Positions 25,904 through 36,243 of a stretch of DNA of 64,000 nt are shown here, piece by piece. The notes below the pieces were generated by a model. It was not told the origin of the DNA. It saw nothing but the letters and a program-made list of their open reading frames with translations, and did no database searches. A program made the position numbers and the translations under genes. Each line of letters starts with the position of its first letter. The first letter of the stretch is position 1. The DNA comes from Streptomyces sp. SJL17-4 (GTDB taxonomy: Bacteria; Actinomycetota; Actinomycetes; Streptomycetales; Streptomycetaceae): positions 5,801,501 through 5,865,500 of the forward strand of contig NZ_CP104578.1 in NCBI RefSeq assembly GCF_036826855.1. Reading direction: 5' to 3'.

Positions 25904-26845
25904 ATGAGCGCTCGCAACCAAGAAACCGAAGCCGTCCACCGGGCCGGCTTCGCCTGCTTCGTCGGCCGCCCCAACGCGGGCAAGTCCACTCTCACGAACG
26001 CTCTGGTCGGTCAGAAGGTGGCCATCACCTCGAACCGGCCGCAGACCACCCGGCACACCGTCCGGGGCATCGTGCACCGCCCGGAGGCGCAGCTGATCCT
26101 TGTGGACACCCCCGGCCTCCACAAGCCGCGCACCCTCCTCGGCGAGCGGCTCAACGACGTCGTGCGCACCACCTGGGCCGAGGTCGACGTCATCGGCTTC
26201 TGCCTGCCCGCCGACCAGAAGCTCGGCCCCGGCGACAAGTTCATCGCCAAGGAACTCGCCGGGATCAAGAAGACCCCCAAGGTCGCGATCATCACCAAGA
26301 CCGACCTGGTCGACTCCAAGACGCTCGCCGAGCAGCTGATCGCCGTCGACCAGCTGGGCAAGGAGCTGGGCTTCGAGTGGGCGCAGATCGTGCCGGTCTC
26401 GGCCGTCGGCAACAAGCAGGTCCAGCTCGTCGCCGACCTGCTGATCCCGCTGCTCCCGGAGTCCCCGCCGCTCTACCCGGAGGGCGACCTCACGGACGAG
26501 CCGGAGCAGGTCATGGTCGCGGAGCTGATCCGCGAGGCCGCGCTCGAAGGCGTACGGGACGAGCTGCCGCACTCGATCGCGGTGGTCGTCGAGGAGATGA
26601 TCCCGCGCGAGAACCGCCCGGCGGACCGGCCGCTGCTCGACATCCACGCCAACGTGTACATCGAGCGCCCCAGCCAGAAGGGCATCATCATCGGCCCGAA
26701 AGGCAGCCGCCTCAAGGAGGTCGGCATGAAGTCCCGCAAGCACATCGAGGCCCTCCTCGGCACCCCGGTCTTCCTGGACCTCCACGTCAAGGTCGCGAAG
26801 GACTGGCAGCGCGACCCGAAGCAGCTGCGGAAGCTGGGCTTCTGA
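25904..26845 (+). CDS. era: GTPase Era
   Basis: Era (313 aa from this start) is an essential GTPase that binds the 3' end of 16S rRNA during 30S assembly. The G1 motif G-R-P-N-A-G-K-S-T, G2 Q-T-T-R-H, G3 D-T-P-G-L-H and G4 T-K-T-D are all present, followed by the KH domain with I-I-G-P-K-G. An ATG at 25895 would add three residues, but it is part of the presumed -10. The last nine codons plus the stop are repeated, with 15 nt of flank, exactly 130 bp downstream (26945-26990). Its grouping with ybeY, phoH and dusB fits ribosome maturation. Confidence 0.96.
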   Translation: MSARNQETEAVHRAGFACFVGRPNAGKSTLTNALVGQKVAITSNRPQTTRHTVRGIVHRPEAQLILVDTPGLHKPRTLLGERLNDVVRTTWAEVDVIGFCLPADQKLGPGDKFIAKELAGIKKTPKVAIITKTDLVDSKTLAEQLIAVDQLGKELGFEWAQIVPVSAVGNKQVQLVADLLIPLLPESPPLYPEGDLTDEPEQVMVAELIREAALEGVRDELPHSIAVVVEEMIPRENRPADRPLLDIHANVYIERPSQKGIIIGPKGSRLKEVGMKSRKHIEALLGTPVFLDLHVKVAKDWQRDPKQLRKLGF

Positions 26846-26990
26846 CCGCGCGCCTCCACCGTCCGGCCGGAGGACGGCGCAGCCGTCCGAAGCCCGTGCG
26901 GCCCCCGGGGCCGCACGGTGCGAGGGCGGCGTCGAGGGAGGGGTCCCGAAGCAGCTGCGGAAGCTGGGCTTCTGACCGCGCCCCTCCACC
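26815..26990. repeat. era 3' end duplicated 130 bp downstream
   Basis: A 46-bp block (26815-26860) covering the last nine era codons, the stop and 15 nt beyond recurs at 26945-26990 with one mismatch. Between the copies is a 23-bp inverted repeat (26895-26917, arms CGTGCGGCCCC and GGGGCCGCACG) that may be the terminator. Confidence 0.92.
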
Positions 26991-27008
26991 GGCGTCGCCG
27001 GTGAGCGC

Positions 27009-27260
27009 CTAGGCGCCTTCCTTGAGGACCCTCGACACGAGGGTCCTCTGCGCGTCTGTCAGACGCGGATCGGCGCAGTGCACTGTCCGGCCGTCGATGG
27101 TGATCTCGTACGAGAAGCCGTCCGGGACGCCCCGGGCGGCCTGGGCGTCCTCGGCGAGGACGGCGGTGGCCAGCGACTCCCACTCGGGGCCCGTCGCCTC
27201 CACCTCCGCCGACCGCTCGATGCCCGCGAAACCGCCCGTGCGCCGCACTCGAATCCGCAT
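27009..27260 (-). CDS. Emfourin-like protealysin inhibitor
   Basis: This 83-aa cytoplasmic protein matches the emfourin family, small inhibitors of protealysin-like M4 metalloproteases. It shows the characteristic beta-rich layout with R-I-R-V-R-R-T-G-G-F-A-G-I and a terminal L-x-x-V-L-K-E-G-A. It lies 21 bp downstream of the M4 protease gene on the same strand, so enzyme and inhibitor are made together. TACACA 6 nt upstream of its ATG is a weak candidate for an additional leaderless start. The assignment rests on family resemblance and the adjacent protease. Confidence 0.82.
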   Translation of the reverse strand: MRIRVRRTGGFAGIERSAEVEATGPEWESLATAVLAEDAQAARGVPDGFSYEITIDGRTVHCADPRLTDAQRTLVSRVLKEGA

Positions 27261-27281
27261 GGGACCTGTGTACCAGCCCGA

Positions 27282-28334
27282 TCAGTCGGTCGGTACGCCC
27301 ACCGCCGACCAGGCCTTCAGGACGGCCTGGATCTCCTCCCCGTCGCCGTACCGCGCCCGCGCCGCCGCCACCGTGGCCGCCGCGAACTCGGAGAATCGGG
27401 CCTCGGGGGTGAGCGTCCCGCCGGTCATCACGTCGTACCAGATCTGCCCGGCCCGCTCCCAGGCGTTCCCGCCCAGCTCGGTCGCCGCCAGGTAGAAGGC
27501 GTGGTTGGGAATGCCGGAGTTGATGTGGACGCCGCCGTTGTCGCGGCCGGTGCGGACGTAGTCGTCCATGTGGCCGGGCTGCGGGTCCTTGCCGAGGACG
27601 TCGTCGTCGTACGCGGTGCCCGGGGCCTTCATGGAGCGCAGCGCCGTCCCCTCCACGTTCGCGTGGAAGAGGCCCTCGCCGATGAGCCAGTCGGCCTGGT
27701 CGGCGGACTGGCCGAGCGCGTACTGCTTCACGAGGGAGCCGAAGACGTCGGAGACGGACTCGTTGAGGGCGCCGGACTGGCTGAAGTACTCCAGGTTCGC
27801 CGAGTACTGGGTGAAGCCGTGGGCCAGCTCGTGGCCGATGACGTCCACGGGGAGGGTGAAGTCGAGGAAGATCTCGTCGTCGCCGTCGCCGAACACCATC
27901 TGCTCGCCGTTCCAGAAGGCGTTGCCGTACTTCTCGTCGTAGTGGACGGAGGCGAGCAGCGGCAGCCCGGAGCCGTCGATCGAGTCGTGCCCGAAGGCGT
28001 GGAGGAAGAGGTCGAAGGTGGCGCCCAGGCCGGCGTACGCCCGGTTGACGGTGGCGTCCCCGGTCGCGGCGTCGCCCTCGCCGCGGACCTTCGCGCCGGG
28101 CAGCTCGGTGCCGCGCTCGCAGTCGTAGATCGTGCGGTGCGGCTTGCCGGCCTCGGCGGGGGCGAGCGTGGGCTCGGTGCCGGGCAGCGGCAGGATCCGG
28201 AACGTACGGGCCGAGGCGTCCGCGATGAGCGTGCGGCGCGCGGCCGCGGCGACGGCCGGGTTCGAGGAGTGCGCCAGGTGCTCCAGGAGGTGCGGGGGGA
28301 CGATCGAGCAGAAGACAGGCGTCTGGGGAGTCAT
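27282..28334 (-). CDS. Protealysin-like M4 metalloprotease
   Basis: This 350-aa thermolysin-family zinc protease has no signal peptide. The N-terminus has a short protealysin-type precursor with C-S-I-V-P-P-H-L-L-E near residue 10. The zinc site is H168-E-L-A-H172 with the third ligand E192 in G-A-L-N-E-S-V-S-D, and the catalytic His lies in H-I-N-S-G-I-P-N. Protealysin relatives are intracellular or exported by atypical routes, and self-process. The emfourin gene immediately downstream would keep it in check. The start at 28334 gives the family's precursor; longer in-frame versions run into non-coding sequence. Confidence 0.9.
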   Translation of the reverse strand: MTPQTPVFCSIVPPHLLEHLAHSSNPAVAAAARRTLIADASARTFRILPLPGTEPTLAPAEAGKPHRTIYDCERGTELPGAKVRGEGDAATGDATVNRAYAGLGATFDLFLHAFGHDSIDGSGLPLLASVHYDEKYGNAFWNGEQMVFGDGDDEIFLDFTLPVDVIGHELAHGFTQYSANLEYFSQSGALNESVSDVFGSLVKQYALGQSADQADWLIGEGLFHANVEGTALRSMKAPGTAYDDDVLGKDPQPGHMDDYVRTGRDNGGVHINSGIPNHAFYLAATELGGNAWERAGQIWYDVMTGGTLTPEARFSEFAAATVAAARARYGDGEEIQAVLKAWSAVGVPTD

Positions 28335-28418
28335 GCTCGCAATGTGGCACTGAGTGAGTCCACTGTCACGGGGTGAGACGAGGATTGGCGAAATGGAGTG
28401 ATGCGTCACTGTTCGCCC

Positions 28419-28446
28419 TTGACGCGGGCGCCGTCCCGCATACTGA
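28419..28446 (+). promoter_or_regulatory. Candidate leuA promoter
   Basis: TTGACG (28419-28424) and TACTGA (28441-28446) are separated by 16 bp. A second TANNNT, TAGGCT at 28478-28483, stands just ahead of the leader peptide. Confidence 0.5.
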
Positions 28447-28493
28447 TACGGGACGTCCGTCTCCGACGTCCCTGGGCTAGGCTGCGGCACATC

Positions 28494-30400
<1,907 letters not shown>

Positions 30401-30413
30401 CCCGGTCCCCGAC

Positions 30414-30452
30414 GGACGGCCCCCGCACCCTTCCGAGGGGCGGGGGCCGTCC
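30414..30452 (+). terminator. leuA terminator
   Basis: GGACGGCCCCCGC (30414-30426) pairs with GCGGGGGCCGTCC (30440-30452), followed by CGTTTCC. Confidence 0.88.
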
Positions 30453-30739
30453 CGTTTCCTGCCCGGGTCATGTTTCCGGGCTCGGCGCCACCCCGGAGGG
30501 TGATCTCGCGGCGACCGCTTCGGCCATCGAGTCCGGTGCGATCGGCCCGGTGGAGGCGGGCGGCGGGGCCGGCGAAAGCTTTCTGGCCTTCACAAAGCGC
30601 CGCCGCCGCGCCGTGCGGACGGTGACGTGTCTCGGCCATCTCCACGGTGAAGTCCTGACGGGGTGCTGACGCCACATCAAGGATGTGGCTAACATCACGC
30701 CAACGCCGGCAGTGCAGCCGGGCCGTTGAGGAGGTGCGT

Positions 30740-31432
30740 GTGCGGTCTGCCCGGAATTCACGTGGTGGGAAAGTGGGCGTCTGCGGAATCCGCACCTCCT
30801 GGAACACGGTCGGAGACGGCGAGTTCTTCTGCGAGGAGTGCGGCGGCGACCGCAACTACCGGCGCCGCACCGGCCGCCGCAGGTTCGCCGTCCTGGGGGT
30901 CCCGGTCCTGCCCCGGGGCTGTACGGGACCCGTCGTCGAATGCGCGGCCTGTCACACGCACTTCGGTACGGAGGTGCTCGACCACCCCACGACCAGCCGC
31001 TTCTCCGCGATGCTGCGGGACGCCGTGCACACCGTCGCCCTCGCCGTGCTCGCGGCCGGCGGCACCGACTCGCGCGCGGTCCTCGACCGGGCCGTGAGCG
31101 CCGTCAGGTCCGCCGGGTTCGCCGAGTGCACCGCCGTCCAGCTCGTCGACCTCGTCGAGGCCCTGGAGGCCGACACCGGGCGCTTCATGCCCGAGGTGAA
31201 CCCCGAGGGCACGCTCCTCGCGATCGAGCTGCACGAGGCCCTGGAGCCCCTCACCCCGCACCTGGCGCCCTCCGGGCGGGAGTCGATCCTGCTCCAAGCC
31301 GCCCGGATCGCCCTCGCCGACGGCGCCTACAGCCCCGCCGAGCGGGAGGTCCTGGGGACGGTCGGCAACGCGCTCGCGCTCGCCCCGGAAGACGTCGTAC
31401 GACTGCTCGCCTCGGCCCGGACGGTTTCGTAG
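30740..31432 (+). CDS. TerB-like protein with zinc ribbon
   Basis: This is a cytoplasmic protein of about 230 aa. The N-terminal part has two C-x-x-C pairs (F-F-C-E-E-C-G-G-D and V-E-C-A-A-C-H) forming a probable zinc ribbon; the C-terminal half is a helical TerB-like domain of the type labelled tellurite resistance (L-A-D-G-A-Y-S-P-A-E-R-E-V-L). GTG 30740 is preceded by GAGGAGG; GTG 30734 and 30776 are alternatives. The family role in tellurite resistance is not demonstrated for this form. The stop codon lies in a 23-bp tandem duplication. Confidence 0.8.
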   Translation: MRSARNSRGGKVGVCGIRTSWNTVGDGEFFCEECGGDRNYRRRTGRRRFAVLGVPVLPRGCTGPVVECAACHTHFGTEVLDHPTTSRFSAMLRDAVHTVALAVLAAGGTDSRAVLDRAVSAVRSAGFAECTAVQLVDLVEALEADTGRFMPEVNPEGTLLAIELHEALEPLTPHLAPSGRESILLQAARIALADGAYSPAEREVLGTVGNALALAPEDVVRLLASARTVS

Positions 31433-31463
31433 GGACGGACCGGACGGTGTCGTGGGGACGGCC
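31418..31463. repeat. 23-bp tandem duplication over TerB-like stop codon
   Basis: CGGACGGTTTCGTAGGGACG plus 3 nt (31418-31440) is repeated at 31441-31463 with three differences, one of which changes TAG to TGG. Confidence 0.88.
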
Positions 31464-31466
31464 CGC

Positions 31467-32846
31467 TCAGGGCGTGATGTTCTGGTTCAGCCGGAACACG
31501 TTGTCGGGGTCGTACCGGCGCTTGACCGTCCTCAGCCGGTCGTAGTTCTGGCGGTAGTTGACCCGTACGCGGTCCTGGTCGTCGGTGTCCATGAAGTTGA
31601 CGTAGCCGCCCTCCTGGGTGTGCGGGCGCAGGGCCGTGTCGTAGGCGCGGGTCCAGGCGATGTTGTGGTCCGAGTCCGCCAGGTCGGTCCAGGTGCCGCC
31701 GAAGGAGTGCGAGAAGACGGCGTCCCGGTACGCGAACGCGGTCTCCTCCGGGCCCACCCGGTGGCAGGCGCCGTCGATCGGGAAGATCGCCGTGTCCGAT
31801 TCGAGGGACGGCATCGTCGCGCCGTACTCCATGTGGGCCGCGATGGCTCCGTCGGAGAGTCCGCGGCTGAAGTTGCCCTTCCAGTAGTGGTAGAGCCCGG
31901 CCGGCAGCTGCTCGTCGAAGAGGGTGTTGACCACCGGGTACGGCATCCGCTCCATGAACCGGCCGATGACAGGACCGAGTCCGTCCAGGCGGGCGAGGAC
32001 CTTCTCGTCCTCCGCCTCAGGGCCGCTGAAGCAGGTGAAGACGGCGCAGATCGGGCGACCGTGCCAGCGCTCGGGGAGGAACGGTTCCTCCGGGCCCAGC
32101 GCGAGGACGAGGATCGGGTTCAGCTCCACGGGGGAGTCCGCGATCAGCTCGCGCCAGCCGCGCGCGACGTCCCCGTCGAGCGGGTAGCAGCTCAGACCGC
32201 CGAAGACGTCCGCGACCGGGTGCAGCCGGTACGCGAGGGAGACGGCGACGCCGAAGTTTCCGCCGCCGCCCCGCAGCGCCCAGAACAGGTCCGGGTTCCG
32301 CTCGGCGTCGCAGGTCACGAGGGTGCCCTCGGCGGTCACCACGTCCGCGGCGATCAGGTTGTCGCAGCTCAGACCGCACCGGCGGGCCAGGTGGCCCATG
32401 CCGCCGCCGAGCGTGAGGCCGCCGATGCCGGTCGTGGAGATCACCCCGCCGGTGGTGGCGAGCCCGAAGGCATGGGTGGCGTGGTTGAAGTCGCCCCAGG
32501 TGGCGCCGCCCTCGGCCCGTGCCGTACGGGCCTCCGGGTCGACCCGCACCCCGCGCATCCGGGACAGGTCGACGACGAGCCCGTCGTCCACGGTGCCGAA
32601 GCCGGCGACCGAGTGGGAGCCGCCGCGCACCGCCAGGGGGAGCTCGTGCTCCCGGGCGTACAACACCGCCGCCATCACGTCGCCGGCGTCCACGGCGTGG
32701 ACGACGACGGCCGGGCGGCGGTCGTGCAGGGCGTTGTAGACCCGGCGGGCCTCGTCGTACGAGGGGTCGCCGCGGGTCACGACGGTGCCGCGCACGGCAC
32801 CGCGAAGCGTGTCGGGATTGGTCAGGGGGTTGGTCGTGGTGGTCAT
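31467..32846 (-). CDS. Berberine-bridge-type FAD oxidoreductase
   Basis: This 459-aa flavoprotein of the VAO/PCMH family has an FAD-binding domain and a C-terminal BBE motif (D-P-D-N-V-F-R-L-N-Q-N). The sites for bicovalent FAD attachment are present: H78 in R-G-G-S-H-S and C161 in G-L-S-C-D-N-L. No signal peptide is visible. Homologues oxidise sugars or specialised metabolites, so the substrate cannot be assigned. It lies 80 bp downstream of the LuxR-type regulator on the same strand, which probably controls it. TACACC 6 nt before the ATG may be a -10. Confidence 0.88.
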   Translation of the reverse strand: MTTTTNPLTNPDTLRGAVRGTVVTRGDPSYDEARRVYNALHDRRPAVVVHAVDAGDVMAAVLYAREHELPLAVRGGSHSVAGFGTVDDGLVVDLSRMRGVRVDPEARTARAEGGATWGDFNHATHAFGLATTGGVISTTGIGGLTLGGGMGHLARRCGLSCDNLIAADVVTAEGTLVTCDAERNPDLFWALRGGGGNFGVAVSLAYRLHPVADVFGGLSCYPLDGDVARGWRELIADSPVELNPILVLALGPEEPFLPERWHGRPICAVFTCFSGPEAEDEKVLARLDGLGPVIGRFMERMPYPVVNTLFDEQLPAGLYHYWKGNFSRGLSDGAIAAHMEYGATMPSLESDTAIFPIDGACHRVGPEETAFAYRDAVFSHSFGGTWTDLADSDHNIAWTRAYDTALRPHTQEGGYVNFMDTDDQDRVRVNYRQNYDRLRTVKRRYDPDNVFRLNQNITP

Positions 32847-32926
32847 GACTCCGGTGTAGCCCGGTGGGCTTCCGGCGCGCATCGCCCGAATCACCCATGC
32901 TCCGGCAACCGGTCCGTATGGGCCGT

Positions 32927-34672
32927 TCAGACCAGGTCGTGCGCGTACGCGTAGGCCGTGGCGGAGGCGCGGGAGCCGACGCCCAGCTTGGCGAAGATGT
33001 TGTTCAGGTGCCGGGCGACGGTGTGCTCGCTGATCACCAGCTCACGGGCGATGTCCTTGTTCGTGCCGCCCGAGGCGACCAGCCGAAGCACCTCCGCCTC
33101 CCGCGCGGTGAGCCCGCCCGGGAGCCGCCGCCGCGACCCGCCGGTCAGCAGCGCCGCCGCGACCCGGGCGTCCGGTACGGCCCCGAGCCGTTCGAAGGCC
33201 GCCCGCGCGGTGCCGAGCTCCAGGCGGGCCGCCTCCTCGTCGCCCGCGGCCCGGCAGGCGGCCGCCAGCAGCATCCGTACCTGCGCGGCCTCGTACGGCA
33301 CCCGCAGCTCCAGCCATCCGGCGAGCGCCCGCCGCAGCGGGAGCAGCGCTTCGGGGCGCTTCTCGGCGAGGGCCACCGAGCCGAGGGCCGTGTCGGCCAG
33401 GGCACGCAGCAGGGGTACGTCTCCGTCGGCGTCTCCCGCGAGGGCGTCGAGGTCCGCCGCCGCCTCCGCCGCCCCGGCGACGTCACGGACGGCGAGCGCC
33501 ACCTCCGTACGGGCGGCAAGGAGGCGGGCCCGGCCCAGGACGTCGTGGTCGGGGTCGTTCCGGCAGGCCAGGGCCAGCTCGACGCCCGCCACGGCCGCGG
33601 CGGCCCGGCCCTGCGCGAGGCGAAGCAGCGCGAGGCCCGGCTGCGGGATGCGGCCCAGCTCGTGGGCGTGCCCGTACGAGACGGCGGCCGCTTCGAGGCG
33701 GCCCTGGCGCCGCTGGACGTCGCCGGCGGCGTAGTACGCGGCGGCGGCCGACTCCAGGCAGTCCACGGGCACCTCGCGGCAGGCCTGCCGGGCCTCGGCC
33801 TCGGCGAGCGCCCAGGCCCCGAGGAGGTCGAGGACCTCGACCCGGTGGGCCCGGCAGACGCCCCGGAAGGGGTTCTCGCCGGAGGGGACGGTCATGGGGG
33901 CCGGGGCCGTCTCCGTGGCGGCGTCCTTCGCCGCCACGTCCGTGTCCGGCGGGCGGCCCGTCCACGGCGGGGCGCACCACTCCATCGCCGCGTTCGTCCA
34001 CTCCACCGCCCGCGCGAAGTCGGCGGCCTCCATGCACTCGGTCAAGGCGAGGCAGTACAGCCAGCCCGTGACCATGCCGCTCAGTTCGCCCGCCGACACC
34101 GCGCACATGGCGTCGTCGAGGAGGGCGAGCCCCTCGGTCCTGCGGCCTGCCGCGAGGAGCACGTGGGACTCGGTGCGGCGGCTGAGGGCGAGCAGGTCGG
34201 GGCTGCCGCAGGCGAGGGCCAGGGCGGTCATGCGGCGGGTCGCGGCGAGGGCGGACGCGTGGTCGCCGTGCGCCGAGGCCTCCTCGGCCTCCGTCATCGC
34301 CAGGAAGCACTGCTCGGGGCAGTCGGGCAGGTCCTCCAGGTGGTGCCGGGCCCGGTGGAGCCAGCCGGCGGCAGCGGCGGGGCGCCCGAGACCGGCGTAC
34401 TCGTAGTACAGCCACCAGGAGGCGAGCCCGGCGCCCCGGTGGTCGTCGGCCGCGAGATAGGCGGCGTGCGCCCGGAGCCGGGCGGTCACGGACTCGTCGA
34501 CGTGCCCGGACCACCAGGCGGCGTCGGCGAGCACGGAGAGGTCGTCGGCGGTCAAGCCGCGCGAGGGGTGCCGGTCGTGGGCGTGAAGCAGCTCGTACGC
34601 CTCCGCCCAGGACTCACGCCCGGCGGCGTCCCTGGCGCGTTCGACCGCGTCGATCGTGGTGGGTACGGACAT
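32927..34672 (-). CDS. LuxR-family regulator with helical-repeat sensor
   Basis: This 581-aa protein has a long alpha-helical, TPR-like region rich in Ala, Leu and Glu (residues 1-500) and a C-terminal LuxR DNA-binding domain ([15 protein letters not shown] and [19 protein letters not shown]). No Walker motif is seen, so it resembles MalT-like regulators that have lost the ATPase part. Its ATG directly follows a perfect 21-bp-stem hairpin whose 3' arm carries the purine-rich ribosome binding site. The flavoenzyme gene downstream is its probable target. Confidence 0.85.
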   Translation of the reverse strand: MSVPTTIDAVERARDAAGRESWAEAYELLHAHDRHPSRGLTADDLSVLADAAWWSGHVDESVTARLRAHAAYLAADDHRGAGLASWWLYYEYAGLGRPAAAAGWLHRARHHLEDLPDCPEQCFLAMTEAEEASAHGDHASALAATRRMTALALACGSPDLLALSRRTESHVLLAAGRRTEGLALLDDAMCAVSAGELSGMVTGWLYCLALTECMEAADFARAVEWTNAAMEWCAPPWTGRPPDTDVAAKDAATETAPAPMTVPSGENPFRGVCRAHRVEVLDLLGAWALAEAEARQACREVPVDCLESAAAAYYAAGDVQRRQGRLEAAAVSYGHAHELGRIPQPGLALLRLAQGRAAAAVAGVELALACRNDPDHDVLGRARLLAARTEVALAVRDVAGAAEAAADLDALAGDADGDVPLLRALADTALGSVALAEKRPEALLPLRRALAGWLELRVPYEAAQVRMLLAAACRAAGDEEAARLELGTARAAFERLGAVPDARVAAALLTGGSRRRLPGGLTAREAEVLRLVASGGTNKDIARELVISEHTVARHLNNIFAKLGVGSRASATAYAYAHDLV

Positions 34673-34674
34673 GG

Positions 34675-34724
34675 CTCTCGCCCCTTCCCGGTCCTTTCAG
34701 GGTAGGACCGGGAAGGGGCGAGAG
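34675..34724 (-). terminator. 21-bp perfect hairpin: fprA terminator and luxR SD trap
   Basis: The arms 34675-34695 and 34704-34724 are perfectly complementary with an 8-nt loop. On the minus strand the hairpin follows the fprA stop by 11 nt and ends 2 nt before the regulator ATG. GGGAAGGGG in the 3' arm is the only ribosome binding site, so folding would both end transcription and hide the site. Confidence 0.85.
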
Positions 34725-34735
34725 CCTGCGCGGTG

Positions 34736-36106
34736 CTACTTGATCGCGCCGCTCGCGCGCAGCATGTCCTCGCGCTCGACGATCTTCACGCGCTCGCGGC
34801 CCTGCGGCTCGCCGAGTGCCTTCTCGGCGGCGTCCAGGGCGTACCAGCCCTCCCACGTGGTGTACGTGAGGCCCTTGCCCTCCAGGAAGGACACGACGGC
34901 GTCCGTCTCCGGGCTGTCGGGGGTGAGCAGGCGGCCGTTGGCGAAGTCGTCCAGGAGGTTCGCCACGGTCTCGTTGGCGTCGCCCTTGGTGTGGCCGATG
35001 AGGCCGACGGGGCCGCGGCGGATCCAGCCGGTGCAGTACGTGGACGCCATGTGCTCGCCGGTCTCCTCGACGACCCGGCCGCCCTCGTCCGGGACGGTGC
35101 CGCTGACGGCGTCCCAGGGGAGCTTGGGCAGCTCGTCGGAGAGGTAGCCGACGGCGCGGTAGACGGCCTGGACGTCCCAGTCCGTCGTCGTGCCGGTGCC
35201 CTTCACGTTGCCCGTGCCGTCCAGCTCGGTGCGCTCGGTGCGCAGGCCGACGACCCGGCCGTCCTCGCCGAGGATCTCGACGGGCGACTCGAAGAAGTGC
35301 AGGAAGAGCTTGTGCGGGCGGTCGCCGACGTCGCGGATCGCCCAGTTCTCCAGGGTCTTGGCGACCATGTCGGTCTGCTTGTTCTTGCGCCGCTCGGCGA
35401 TCGAGCCGTCGTCGTAGTCGATGTCCTCGGGGTTGACGATGACCTCGATGGTGGGGGAGTGGTCCAGCTCGCGCAGCTCCATGGGGCTGAACTTGGCCTG
35501 GGCCGGGCCGCGGCGTCCGAAGACGTGGATCTCGACGGCCTTGTTGGCCTTGAGACCGTCGTAGACGTTGGCCGGGATCTCCGTCGGCAGCAGCTCGTCG
35601 CCGGTCTTGGCGAGGATGCGGGCGATGTCGAGGGCCACGTTGCCGACGCCGAGGACGGCGACCTTCTCCGCTTCGAGCGGCCAGGTGCGCGGGACGTCCG
35701 GGTGGCCGTCGTACCAGGAGGCGAAGTCGGCGGCGCCGTACGAGCCGTCCAGCTCGACGCCCGGGATGCTCAGCGGGCGGTCGGCCATGGCGCCGGTCGA
35801 GAAGATCACGGCGTCGTAGAAGGCACGCAGGTCGTCGAGGTGGACGTCGGTGCCGTAGTCGATGTTGCCGAAGAGGCGGACCTGCGGCTTGTCGAGCACC
35901 TGGTGGAGGGCGTTGACGATGCCCTTGATGCGCGGGTGGTCGGGGGCGACGCCGTAACGGATGAGGCCGAAGGGGGCGGGCATCCGCTCGAAGAGGTCGA
36001 TGGACACACCCGGCTCGGCGGCGGCCTCGGACTTCAGCAGCGCATCGGCGGCGTAGATTCCGGCGGGGCCGGCGCCGACGATCGCGACCCGGAGGGGGCG
36101 GGGCAT
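34736..36106 (-). CDS. fprA: Ferredoxin/adrenodoxin-NADP reductase FprA
   Basis: This 456-aa reductase is of the adrenodoxin-reductase/FprA type and transfers electrons between NADPH and ferredoxins. It has the N-terminal FAD-binding G-A-G-P-A-G, the family's P-F-G-L-I-R-Y-G-V-A-P-D-H motif, the NADP-binding V-G-V-G-N-V-A-L-D-I-A-R segment and C-terminal G-W-I-R-R-G-P-V-G-L-I-G-x-T-K. The upstream region holds an iron-box-like sequence overlapping the presumed -10, and an array of CATAAG half-sites, so expression is probably regulated by iron and another signal. The transcript ends at the 21-bp hairpin. Confidence 0.93.
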   Translation of the reverse strand: MPRPLRVAIVGAGPAGIYAADALLKSEAAAEPGVSIDLFERMPAPFGLIRYGVAPDHPRIKGIVNALHQVLDKPQVRLFGNIDYGTDVHLDDLRAFYDAVIFSTGAMADRPLSIPGVELDGSYGAADFASWYDGHPDVPRTWPLEAEKVAVLGVGNVALDIARILAKTGDELLPTEIPANVYDGLKANKAVEIHVFGRRGPAQAKFSPMELRELDHSPTIEVIVNPEDIDYDDGSIAERRKNKQTDMVAKTLENWAIRDVGDRPHKLFLHFFESPVEILGEDGRVVGLRTERTELDGTGNVKGTGTTTDWDVQAVYRAVGYLSDELPKLPWDAVSGTVPDEGGRVVEETGEHMASTYCTGWIRRGPVGLIGHTKGDANETVANLLDDFANGRLLTPDSPETDAVVSFLEGKGLTYTTWEGWYALDAAEKALGEPQGRERVKIVEREDMLRASGAIK

Positions 36107-36152
36107 GACTGGGTTCCCTTCGCAAGCGACGTGGCGGCGAAGCCGCCGACAC

Positions 36153-36166
36153 TTAGGTCACCCTAA
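36153..36166. promoter_or_regulatory. Iron-box-like operator (IdeR/DmdR type)
   Basis: On the minus strand TTAGGGTGACCTAA matches 12 of 14 positions of the right part of the Streptomyces iron box TTAGGTTAGGCTCACCTAA. It overlaps TAGGGT, a likely -10, 47 bp before fprA. Confidence 0.5.
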
Positions 36167-36200
36167 ATAATGCACGTCGCGGAGCGGTACCCGCCCCCGG

Positions 36201-36238
36201 TCTATGGACTCATAAGCCGGACTTATGAGTTCCATAAG
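36201..36238. promoter_or_regulatory. Array of CATAAG/CTTATG half-sites, 11-bp spacing
   Basis: CATAAG (36211-36216), CTTATG (36222-36227) and CATAAG (36233-36238) alternate in direction at exact 11-bp intervals, with a weaker TCTATG at 36201. The central pair forms ACTCATAAG-N5-CTTATGAGT. The region is AT-rich against its surroundings and lies upstream of fprA. Confidence 0.7.
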
Positions 36239-36243
36239 TGAGG

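Noticed and set aside
31467..36106. Small biosynthetic gene cluster around the flavoenzyme, LuxR regulator and fprA
   Set aside because: No core biosynthetic enzyme is present; the flavoenzyme/LuxR pair and fprA look like independent units separated by a terminator.
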